A stretch of DNA of 5,453 nt from Candidatus Aminicenantota bacterium (lineage in GTDB: Bacteria > Acidobacteriota > Aminicenantia > UBA2199). Shown here in pieces: positions 1 to 5,453 of this stretch. Location of the stretch: the NCBI GenBank assembly GCA_030671465.1, contig DAOVIP010000155.1:1-5453 (forward strand), read 5' to 3'. Under the pieces are notes generated by a model that saw only the letters and a list, made by a program, of their open reading frames with translations, was not told where the DNA came from and did no database searches. How positions within the stretch are numbered: the stretch's first letter is position 1; each line of letters starts with the position of its first letter. The translations under genes and the position numbers were made by a program.

Positions 1-152
1 TCATTTGATTCAAATTCGGTGACCAAAACGGGCGCTTCCCGGGATATACGGGTGGTAGAGGTGAAGATATATTCATCGAGAATTATATCACCCCAGACGA
101 TTACATCCTTTCCGGGAAATTGTTTCAGTGTACTTTTCAGGCGATTGATCAT
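1..152 (-). CDS. rfaE1: Partial RfaE1/HldE-type heptose-7-phosphate kinase (N-terminal 50 residues)
   Basis: This is the amino-terminal end of a PfkB-family sugar kinase; the rest lies beyond the left edge. Translation from the ATG at 152-150 gives 50 codons plus two bases. Residues 17-28 read VIVWGDIILDEY and residues 35-41 read RISREAP. These match the opening signature of RfaE domain I (V-GD-hLDEY, then RIS-EAP), and the preceding LKQFPGK is also typical. Family members phosphorylate D-glycero-beta-D-manno-heptose 7-phosphate at O1 in the cytoplasm, on the route to ADP-heptose for the lipopolysaccharide inner core. An in-frame TGA lies 45-47 bases upstream, and after it the only alternative start is a TTG five codons before the ATG. 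No Shine-Dalgarno precedes the ATG. Only the N-terminus is visible, so a fused adenylyltransferase domain (HldE) cannot be excluded, nor can a related PfkB kinase with another substrate. Confidence 0.8.
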   Translation of the reverse strand, partial: MINRLKSTLKQFPGKDVIVWGDIILDEYIFTSTTRISREAPVLVTEFESN

Positions 153-157
153 AAAAA

Positions 158-186
158 ATAATATCAAATATCGGTTGTCGAGTCAA
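158..186 (-). promoter_or_regulatory. Sigma-70-type promoter for the kinase gene
   Basis: Read on the minus strand, TTGACT (186-181) is followed by a 17-bp spacer and TATTAT (163-158). Five of six bases match consensus in each box, with optimal spacing. Only five T residues separate the -10 box from the kinase ATG at 152-150. Transcription would therefore start at or within a base or two of the start codon, giving an essentially leaderless message. This is inferred from sequence only. Confidence 0.6.
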
Positions 187-230
187 GATTCTTCTCCTGA
201 ATGGTTCTGAAGCGGGTTTTGATGGACGTT

Positions 231-259
231 TTGACTTTCCCTGAAAATTTCATTAAACT
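231..259 (+). promoter_or_regulatory. Sigma-70-type promoter for the tandem aldolase gene
   Basis: TTGACT (231-236) is followed by a 17-bp spacer and TAAACT (254-259), which match consensus at five and four of six positions. The expected start near 266 leaves a leader of only about 11 bases before the ATG at 277. The heptamer GTTTTGA occurs at 216-222 and again at 228-234, the second copy overlapping the -35 box. This direct repeat could be an operator, but it may be chance. Confidence 0.5.
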
Positions 260-276
260 AAACTCTGGACTGGATC

Positions 277-1473
277 ATGAACAGACCGAGACAGCAGATA
301 ATAAATGCCGGACGAGCGCTCCTGGACCTGAAGTTGCAGAATACCCACAGCGGTAATATTTCCTTGAAAGTTGGCCGCAGGATTTACATGACCAGAACCG
401 GGTCCAGGAAAGGTCACCTGGTGCCAGCCGATATCATCGATTTCAATGTGTCCGATCATTTAAAGGCTATTCCACGCATATCCTCTGAGGCAGGCAGTCA
501 CCGGGGAATCCTGGAATACAGCAATGCGGTCATTCACAGTCATTCCATTGCCGCCACCCTGCTGTCTTATTTTGAAACCCAAATCATACCGGTGGATTGG
601 CCTGGTCAGTTTCATTTAAAATCAATTCCGGTACTGGAATTCAAATCACCGGCCGGATCTCCTGAAATGGAAAAAGAGATCCCTGATATACTAAGGAGTC
701 ATCCAGCACTGGTGGTTAAAACCCATGGGCCCTTTGTACGGGGGATTAGCCTGGATGAGGCTTTATTTCATATGGCATTACTTGATTTTTCGGCAACCAT
801 ATTGTTGCATTTGAAGTCACTGGGAGTGAATCCGCCTGTAATGAATATTTCCGATTATCCCACGATCAAACCTTTAAAAATCCTTGGTCAGCCGAAAGTG
901 GTCAGCGATATTTCTATTGTAAAGACAATCACTCAGATAGCTTCAGATTTATTTGAACTTCAACTATCACCGCTGTTTACCGGCTCGATCAGCCTAAAAA
1001 GAGAAAAACAACTATTGATTTCTCCCCGGGCAACCATTCCCCGCTATTTCAAACCGGTTATCTATCAGGTTCCCCTCATGGTGGAAACTGATCATTTTTT
1101 CACTAAACTTCATCAGGCGGTATATCTTCACTCGGGCGCCCGTTCAGCCATATTCACACATTCTCCCTTTGGGTTGATTCAGGCGTTTTCAGCCTTATCC
1201 AGGGGGCAAAAGGCCATTATTCCGGTAGATGCCGAAGGGAAAATTCTGTATCCTTCCATCCCGGTACTCAATCCAGCTGAACACTTCAGAGAAATCGTCA
1301 GACAGGCCGTCAGACATAAAATGGTTGTCCTGTCCGGCCTGGGTGTGCTTTCTATCGGGGATACTCTGGAACAGACCATTCACCATTGTTCATCATTGAA
1401 AAATATTGGGTTGATCAAAACCAGGTATGAGATGTTGAAACGGGATGGTAAAGATCTGATTAAATGGGAATGA
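277..1473 (+). CDS. Tandem class II aldolase/adducin domain protein
   Basis: A 398-residue cytoplasmic protein built from two class II aldolase/adducin domains; single-domain enzymes such as L-fuculose-phosphate aldolase have about 210-230 residues. Domain 1 (about 5-185) has the SGNIS loop (25-29), TGS (41-43), a probable catalytic Glu71 in SSE, and zinc-ligand histidines His87 and His89 (HSH) and His150 (THG). These match Glu73, His92, His94 and His155 of FucA, so domain 1 looks able to bind metal and catalyse retro-aldol cleavage of a sugar phosphate or a related reaction. Domain 2 (about 213-388) keeps the fold pattern, but the loop is GSIS (236-239), HxH is FTH (only His295 left) and the third histidine is replaced near 354-356; Glu270 may remain. 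It is probably structural or regulatory. ATG277 is the only usual start after the in-frame TAA at 259-261, and its Shine-Dalgarno is weak. The gene is divergent from the heptose-kinase-like gene. Substrate unknown. Confidence 0.85.
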   Translation: MNRPRQQIINAGRALLDLKLQNTHSGNISLKVGRRIYMTRTGSRKGHLVPADIIDFNVSDHLKAIPRISSEAGSHRGILEYSNAVIHSHSIAATLLSYFETQIIPVDWPGQFHLKSIPVLEFKSPAGSPEMEKEIPDILRSHPALVVKTHGPFVRGISLDEALFHMALLDFSATILLHLKSLGVNPPVMNISDYPTIKPLKILGQPKVVSDISIVKTITQIASDLFELQLSPLFTGSISLKREKQLLISPRATIPRYFKPVIYQVPLMVETDHFFTKLHQAVYLHSGARSAIFTHSPFGLIQAFSALSRGQKAIIPVDAEGKILYPSIPVLNPAEHFREIVRQAVRHKMVVLSGLGVLSIGDTLEQTIHHCSSLKNIGLIKTRYEMLKRDGKDLIKWE

Positions 1474-1488
1474 ATTTCAACAATATCC

Positions 1489-1517
1489 TTGACAGAAAAT
1501 TATTTTTTACTCATAAT
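1489..1517 (+). promoter_or_regulatory. Near-consensus sigma-70 promoter before the bactofilin gene
   Basis: A perfect TTGACA (1489-1494) is followed by a 17-bp spacer and CATAAT (1512-1517), so 11 of 12 box positions match consensus. The expected transcription start is near 1524, giving a leader of about 50 bases to the ATG at 1574. It is the best promoter in the window and starts only 16 bp after the aldolase stop codon. It may drive bactofilin, cupin and possibly the hydrolase gene. Confidence 0.7.
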
Positions 1518-1561
1518 CATATTGATGCCAAACATGCTGGGAATTTAGATTTAAATCATTG

Positions 1562-1568
1562 AAGGAGA
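1562..1568 (+). promoter_or_regulatory. Ribosome binding site fixing the bactofilin start
   Basis: AAGGAGA lies five bases before the ATG at 1574. This favours that ATG over the in-frame TTG at 1559, which sits before the binding site. Confidence 0.8.
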
Positions 1569-1573
1569 AAAAA

Positions 1574-2047
1574 ATGGCCATCATTTCAGACAAAAAAAAT
1601 AATGTATCAGATCGAAACCTTAATATGTCAACCAGGAGTTCGGGGGGTATATCCGAGTCCAAATCAGTGATCGGTAACACTTTAAGCATTAATGGAGACC
1701 TTCAGGCTGATGAAGAAGTGACCATTGAGGGTAAAGTCAAGGGAACCATCAAGGTCAGCTCACTATTGATTATCGGACACCAGGGTTATGTGAATGCCGA
1801 TATCAAGGCCCGGGAGGTGGTGATCCAGGGTAAAGCCGAAGGGAATATAACCGCTACTGAACGGGTTGAAATATTTGCCAATGGTGAATTTCTGGGAGAT
1901 GTGAACTCCAAAAAATTGATCATTAAAGAGGGTGCCATTTTCAAGGGTAATGTCAATATGGAAGATTCACCCAGAACGCCATTTTCCACCTTCAAACCCG
2001 ATATGTCCCCGGCAGTGCCTATATCCGAAAAAAAACCCGATAAATAA
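1574..2047 (+). CDS. Bactofilin (polymer-forming cytoskeletal protein)
   Basis: A 157-residue protein with the bactofilin (DUF583) core at about residues 32-129, flanked by polar, probably disordered tails (1-31 and 130-157, the latter rich in Pro, Ser and Lys). The core opens with SVIGNTLSINGDLQADEEV and continues with short repeats in which a beta strand ends in a Gly turn (IEGKVKGTI, VVIQGKAEGNI, FANGEFLGDV, IKEGAIFKGNV), the pattern of the right-handed beta-helix. Bactofilins polymerise without nucleotide into filaments, often at the inner membrane, and serve as scaffolds for cell shape, stalk formation, peptidoglycan enzymes or chromosome positioning. There is no membrane segment, so membrane contact would depend on the N-terminal tail or a partner. 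No M23 peptidase gene, a common bactofilin neighbour, is present here. The length is normal and the gene complete. A strong promoter and ribosome binding site precede it; the cupin gene follows after 54 bp. Confidence 0.95.
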   Translation: MAIISDKKNNVSDRNLNMSTRSSGGISESKSVIGNTLSINGDLQADEEVTIEGKVKGTIKVSSLLIIGHQGYVNADIKAREVVIQGKAEGNITATERVEIFANGEFLGDVNSKKLIIKEGAIFKGNVNMEDSPRTPFSTFKPDMSPAVPISEKKPDK

Positions 2048-2086
2048 AATAATACTTTTGAAATTATTCTGGAAGTAGACATATTG

Positions 2087-2092
2087 AGGAGG
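2087..2092 (+). promoter_or_regulatory. Ribosome binding site fixing the cupin start
   Basis: AGGAGG, a perfect Shine-Dalgarno core, lies nine bases before the ATG at 2102. The longer reading from the TTG at 2084 would place this site inside the coding region and is less likely. Confidence 0.8.
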
Positions 2093-2101
2093 TACCAAAA
2101 G

Positions 2102-2440
2102 ATGTCAGATAATGCTTTTCCTGAAATGATAACCAGTTTACCCGAGGCAGATATCCCTTTTAAAGGGGTAAGGGGCTGGATTTCCCAGGCACCGGATCAT
2201 CAAATCGTGTTTATGGATATAGAACCCATCGGGGATGTGGCTCCGCATAGCCATGGTGAGCAGTGGGGGATTGTGGTGGAAGGAGAGATGGAGCTGACCA
2301 TTGGATCTAATACCAAAATCTACCACCCTGGAGATAATTATCATATCCCCGAAGGAGTGGTTCACGGCGCCAAATTCCTGACCCATGTCCGGGTCATTGA
2401 CATGTTTGCCGATAAAAACCGCTACAAACCCAAAACCTGA
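2102..2440 (+). CDS. Small single-domain cupin protein
   Basis: A 112-residue, probably cytoplasmic protein consisting of one cupin beta-barrel. Motif 1 is compact: Gly44, His49-Ser-His51, Gln54 and Gly61, so the two motif histidines are present but the usual Glu position appears taken by Gln54, with Glu53 beside it. Motif 2 is clear: Gly77, Pro83-Glu-Gly85 and His88. His49, His51 and His88, with Gln54 or Glu53, could hold one divalent metal. Such small cupins include isomerases, dioxygenases and sugar- or ligand-binding sensors, and the sequence does not tell which. There is no DNA-binding domain, signal peptide or membrane segment. The gene lies 54 bp after bactofilin and 71 bp before the secreted hydrolase, on the same strand with no clear terminator on either side, so co-transcription is plausible. 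Confidence 0.9.
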   Translation: MSDNAFPEMITSLPEADIPFKGVRGWISQAPDHQIVFMDIEPIGDVAPHSHGEQWGIVVEGEMELTIGSNTKIYHPGDNYHIPEGVVHGAKFLTHVRVIDMFADKNRYKPKT

Positions 2441-2500
2441 TACATAATAAATCAATTATTTCTGACCGAATTCACCCCTGCAACCGTATAAAACCGTGAA

Positions 2501-2506
2501 AGGTGG
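2501..2506 (+). promoter_or_regulatory. Ribosome binding site fixing the hydrolase start
   Basis: AGGTGG, preceded by GAA, lies five bases before the ATG at 2512. The in-frame GTG at 2503 is part of this site, so the ATG is the better start. Confidence 0.7.
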
Positions 2507-2511
2507 ATTTT

Positions 2512-3873
2512 ATGAAAAATAGAATAAGCGGGAAAATTGTAGCGTTATTTTTGGTACTTTTTGGATTTACAGTCCGGTGTTCCACCGAAGGGGACAACAA
2601 TCAACAAGTTGAGGAATTAGCCTTTATCAGTATCGTATCCGGAGATCACCAGATCAGTCAGGACAATACCTTGTTGGCAAATCCCATTGTGGTTGAGCTG
2701 AAGGATGCAGGCCAAAATCCCCTCAATGATCAGACCTTGTATTTCAGTGTGGTGGAAGGAGAGGGCATGGTCCCTTCCGGTTCCACTCAGACCACTGATA
2801 TCAGTGGCCGGGTTTCCATTCAATGGCGTATCGGTAGCGGTTACAACGGCATTGAAGTTACGCTTAGCAGTGATTCACATACAGCATCACCGACCTATAT
2901 ATGTGCTGAGGGTGATAATCCGGTCGGTATTCACCAGACCCGCACCATTGCAAGCTTCCATAATGTCGAAGGGGTTTTGTATTCCATGACCTTTTACGGC
3001 AATTACAGCCATGAGGTTTTCAGCCAGAGCAATTTAAACTCCAGCTTACTGGATTCCGATTCTTCCGAAAGCGGCCGCTTTAACTGTTCCCTGTTTACGG
3101 TTTTCGGAGATAAGAGTAACTATTTAATGGGCCGTAGTTTTGACAATCCGGCCGGATGGGTCTGCCTTACCATGATTACCAAGTTGAATCCCAGTGATGG
3201 TTATGCCTCCATTGCGCCGGTCCGGATGAGGGATATCGGATTTGGCCCCAACACCGACTTCGATTCGATGACTTTTTCAGCCAGGCTGAGGTTGCTTGAT
3301 GCGGTTTATTTCCCTCCGGACGGGATTAATGAACCGGGATTGATCATGGGCCTGGCCAATGTGACTCCAATGCCATACTACAGGGATCCGGACAACGAAA
3401 CCATCGGCTGCCAGCCCTGGGTCAGAAAAGTTCTGGATCAATGCAGTACGGTTGATGAAGCCGTTGCACTGACCATGAGATACAATATTGCCGGCGGCGG
3501 ACAGGATGTACTGGATGTCCATGCCATTGTGGCGGATGCCAGTGGGCGCTCCATAATATTGGATCCGGCAGAAGGAGAAATGAAAATAATCCCCCATATC
3601 GGGAATTTTCAGGTGATGACCAATTCGCCCATCTATCAGGTACCCTTGGATACACTTTTTCAGCAATGCTGGAGATTTCAAACCATTTATGAGCGGCTAG
3701 AGCTTGAGAACGGCATTCTGAGCAGCGATGAAGCCCTGGATCTTCTTCAGGAGGTGGGCAATCAGTGGACCGAATGGTCGGCCGTTTACCTTCTGAATCC
3801 CCGGGGGTTCAGAATCGCCATTGATTTCAACTTTGATCCCATTTATGATTTTCACCTCTTCCCCCTCTGGTAA
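2512..3873 (+). CDS. Secreted Ig-like domain plus cysteine Ntn-hydrolase (C45/C59-like), probable lipoprotein
   Basis: A 453-residue exported protein. Residues 1-23 form a signal peptide with a basic start, a hydrophobic stretch (9-21) and Cys23, followed by a polar Ser-Thr-Glu-Gly linker as in lipoproteins; Arg at -1 makes the lipobox atypical. Residues about 36-125 resemble a bacterial Ig-like (Big-1/invasin-type) domain. Residues about 140-453 resemble linear amide C-N hydrolases and acyltransferases of the Ntn superfamily. Cys192 (NCSLF) is the likely nucleophile; Arg208 and Asp211 in GRSFDN lie at the spacing of Cys2, Arg18 and Asp21 of bile salt hydrolase, and Asn371 in TNSP fits Asn175. 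Asn283 (GLAN) and Arg431 or Arg434 are possible counterparts of Asn82 and Arg228. Since Cys192 is internal, activity should need cleavage before it, probably autocatalytic. Known relatives cleave amides such as penicillin V, conjugated bile salts or N-acyl amino compounds; the substrate here is unknown. It probably acts in the periplasm or at the outer membrane. Confidence 0.82.
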   Translation: MKNRISGKIVALFLVLFGFTVRCSTEGDNNQQVEELAFISIVSGDHQISQDNTLLANPIVVELKDAGQNPLNDQTLYFSVVEGEGMVPSGSTQTTDISGRVSIQWRIGSGYNGIEVTLSSDSHTASPTYICAEGDNPVGIHQTRTIASFHNVEGVLYSMTFYGNYSHEVFSQSNLNSSLLDSDSSESGRFNCSLFTVFGDKSNYLMGRSFDNPAGWVCLTMITKLNPSDGYASIAPVRMRDIGFGPNTDFDSMTFSARLRLLDAVYFPPDGINEPGLIMGLANVTPMPYYRDPDNETIGCQPWVRKVLDQCSTVDEAVALTMRYNIAGGGQDVLDVHAIVADASGRSIILDPAEGEMKIIPHIGNFQVMTNSPIYQVPLDTLFQQCWRFQTIYERLELENGILSSDEALDLLQEVGNQWTEWSAVYLLNPRGFRIAIDFNFDPIYDFHLFPLW

Positions 3874-4112
3874 CGTTCAAAATGATAAATACCTTCAATC
3901 CGATGATGTGTTAACCTTTTAAGTCAACATTATATTCCAAACAAATCGGATTCTCCTGCGTAATTATAATATGTGTAGAATAGGGGAAGTATCGTGATGT
4001 GTCCCCGAGAAACAATGAGATTTTCGTATGATATGAACCAAATGGGGTCAAATTCCGTCTATAGGATTTGAAGGATGTTGCAAGAACAGATTGATAACAA
4101 AGGGAGAATCAA
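3874..4112. other. Intergenic region between hydrolase and glycosyltransferase genes
   Basis: A 239-bp stretch without a convincing gene. It holds a TATAAT at 3965-3970 with no good -35 box at the right distance, and a 24-codon reading frame (3997-4071) behind GGGGAAG. TGTTAAC and GTCAACA at about 3908-3929 form a weak imperfect inverted repeat without a T run, so it is not a good terminator. The longest gap here, it may contain the promoter for the glycosyltransferase gene, but none stands out. Confidence 0.5.
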
Positions 4113-5453
4113 ATGGAAAACCACAAATCCGGAACCTTAGCCTGGTATCGGAACGATCTGACCGTTCTGGCCGGACTGGCACTTTTTAAACTATTCATTC
4201 ACCTTCCGGTCTTGACCCGGTATGGGTATCATCATGATGAGTTGTATTTCATTGCCTGTGGAAGGCATTTATCCGTTGGCTATGTGGATCATGCGCCACT
4301 GGTGCCATGGATTGCCTGGCTATCAACAACTCTGTTCGGAGAGTCACTATTTGCCCTGCGCATTCTGGCCACCCTGAGCACAGCCATGACTGTGTTTATG
4401 GTCGGATTGCTGGTAAAACGACTGGGCGGGGGACGGTTTGCCCAGGTCGTGGCCGGTATTGGAATGATTATCGCTCCGGTCTTTCTCAGAACCGGCAATA
4501 TGCTCTGTCTTCCCGCATTTGAACCGTTATTCTGGGTGCTGGCCAGTTATATGGTGGTCAGAATCATCCAGGAAAATAATCCCCGTCTGTGGCTGTGGGT
4601 GGGCATTATTGTAGGAGCGGGTATGCTGAACAAACACTCCATGTTATTCTTTGGATTCGGTCTGGTCGTGGGCATGTTACTGACACCGATGAGAAAACAT
4701 TTTAAATCTCCCTGGCTGTATGCCAGTGGGGGAGTTGTTTTACTGATGACACTGCCCAATTTAATATGGCAAATCATTCATGGATGGCCAACCCTTAATT
4801 TTATTTTAAACCTCAAGGCCGGGGTGATGAGCGGCATTTCTGCCCTGCAGTTTCTGGCCGGACAGTTGCTGTATCTTCACCCGTTTAATGTGGTTCTCTG
4901 GATATCCGGTCTGGTTTATTTTCTATTTTCCAAAACCGGGAAATCATACCGCATTCTTGGCTGGATTTGGGTTTCCGCATTTATTCTCCTGCTGGTAACC
5001 AAAAGCAAGATATATTACATGGCCCCTGCCTATGCCGCCATAATTGCCGGGGGTGGTATGGCAGTGGAAAAATGGGCGCTGAAAAAAGGAAAAAAATGGT
5101 TGAAACCGGCCTTTATCTCCTTCCTTCTCATAGGCGGTATTCTTCTGGGACCGATTTCAGTACCATATATGGATATCGATACCACTGAGAACTATATCAA
5201 TGCCATCACCTTTGGCCAGTTCAAAAATATATATGAACTCACTGCTGATTTGAGAGGCATGTTCGGCTGGGAAAAAAGGGTTAAAACCGTGGCCGACGTA
5301 TTTAATAGCCTGTCATCCGAGGAACAAAATCAAGCCGTGATATGGGCATTCGGGTATGGGAATGCCGGTGCTATTGACTGGTACGGTAAAAAATACGGAT
5401 TACCCAATGCTGTGTCACTTTCCATGACCTACTGGCTGTGGGGGATTCCGGAA
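4113..5453 (+). CDS. Family 39 (GT-C, ArnT/PMT-like) membrane glycosyltransferase, 3'-truncated
   Basis: The frame is open from the ATG at 4113 to the window edge, giving 447 codons without a stop. AGGGAG (4101-4106) lies six bases before the ATG. After a first membrane segment (about 16-34) comes the family signature YGYHHDELYFIACGRHL (37-53) followed by GYVDHAPLVPWIA (56-68). Asp42 and Glu43 form the acidic pair of the first periplasmic loop that is catalytic in GT-C enzymes. About ten further hydrophobic segments follow up to residue 350, including 80-102, 110-126, 134-152, 202-221, 281-297 and 333-350. KSKIYYMAPAYA (297-308) resembles the conserved K-YY--P-YP region of the family. From about 353 the chain turns polar, consistent with the start of the C-terminal periplasmic domain. 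Such enzymes move a sugar from a polyprenyl-phosphate donor onto lipid A, a glycan or a protein outside the inner membrane. Donor and acceptor cannot be inferred. Full members have about 500-600 residues, so much of the C-terminal domain is missing. Confidence 0.9.
   Translation, partial: MENHKSGTLAWYRNDLTVLAGLALFKLFIHLPVLTRYGYHHDELYFIACGRHLSVGYVDHAPLVPWIAWLSTTLFGESLFALRILATLSTAMTVFMVGLLVKRLGGGRFAQVVAGIGMIIAPVFLRTGNMLCLPAFEPLFWVLASYMVVRIIQENNPRLWLWVGIIVGAGMLNKHSMLFFGFGLVVGMLLTPMRKHFKSPWLYASGGVVLLMTLPNLIWQIIHGWPTLNFILNLKAGVMSGISALQFLAGQLLYLHPFNVVLWISGLVYFLFSKTGKSYRILGWIWVSAFILLLVTKSKIYYMAPAYAAIIAGGGMAVEKWALKKGKKWLKPAFISFLLIGGILLGPISVPYMDIDTTENYINAITFGQFKNIYELTADLRGMFGWEKRVKTVADVFNSLSSEEQNQAVIWAFGYGNAGAIDWYGKKYGLPNAVSLSMTYWLWGIPE

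Noticed and set aside
19..210. A 63-codon plus-strand open frame at the left edge
   Set aside because: It is antisense to the RfaE1/HldE-like start, whose conserved GD-hLDEY and RIS-EAP motifs make the minus strand the real coding strand.
2048..2068. Inverted repeat AATAAT...ATTATT as a terminator after bactofilin
   Set aside because: The stem is six A-T pairs with a nine-base loop and no following T run, so it is too weak to be called.
2058..2085. TTGAAA with CATATT as a promoter for the cupin gene
   Set aside because: The spacer is 16 bp and the -10 box is poor. The implied start near 2092 would remove the strong AGGAGG from the message.
2446..2460. Inverted repeat AATAA...TTATT after the cupin gene
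   Set aside because: A five-pair A-T stem without a T run is expected by chance in AT-rich spacer DNA.
2462..2492. TATAAA (2487-2492) with CTGACC as a promoter for the hydrolase gene
   Set aside because: The spacer is 19 bp and the -35 match is poor, so it cannot be separated from chance.
3277..3681. A 134-codon minus-strand open frame inside the hydrolase gene
   Set aside because: It overlaps the conserved catalytic domain, has no recognisable domain of its own, and is best explained as an antisense shadow.
4042..4056. ATGGGGTCAAATTCC as a remnant of a REP-like or transposon-associated repeat
   Set aside because: It occurs once in the window, has no flanking inverted partner of quality, and no transposase is present.

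Overview
The window looks like ordinary chromosomal DNA from a Gram-negative bacterium with moderate GC content. Three things point to an outer membrane: the start of a heptose-7-phosphate-kinase-like gene (lipopolysaccharide heptose supply), a secreted probable lipoprotein, and a polytopic family 39 (GT-C) glycosyltransferase that would use lipid-linked sugars. The phylum cannot be fixed from the sequence alone. No transposase, integrase, CRISPR array, tRNA or rRNA was seen.

Layout: positions 1-152 (minus strand) hold the first 50 codons of an RfaE1/HldE-type PfkB kinase. It is divergent from a plus-strand gene at 277-1473 that encodes two tandem class II aldolase/adducin domains. The 124-bp gap between them carries one good sigma-70-type promoter for each direction. 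Next come a bactofilin (1574-2047) behind a near-consensus promoter, a single-domain cupin (2102-2440), and a secreted protein with an Ig-like domain followed by a cysteine Ntn-hydrolase domain (2512-3873). After a 239-bp gap a membrane glycosyltransferase begins at 4113 and runs off the right edge.

How the genes may work together: bactofilin, cupin and hydrolase lie on one strand with gaps of 54 and 71 bp and no convincing terminator between them, so they may be co-transcribed, although their functions are not obviously linked. Kinase, bactofilin, secreted hydrolase and glycosyltransferase all fit a loose cell-envelope theme. The aldolase-like protein could act on a sugar phosphate, but its substrate cannot be read from the sequence.

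Most notable points: the kinase start codon lies only five bases from the -10 box of its own promoter, which suggests a leaderless mRNA. The aldolase is an internal duplication whose second half has lost most metal ligands. The Ntn-hydrolase has a buried nucleophile cysteine behind an Ig-like domain, and its lipobox is atypical. I did not find a clearly new multi-gene system.
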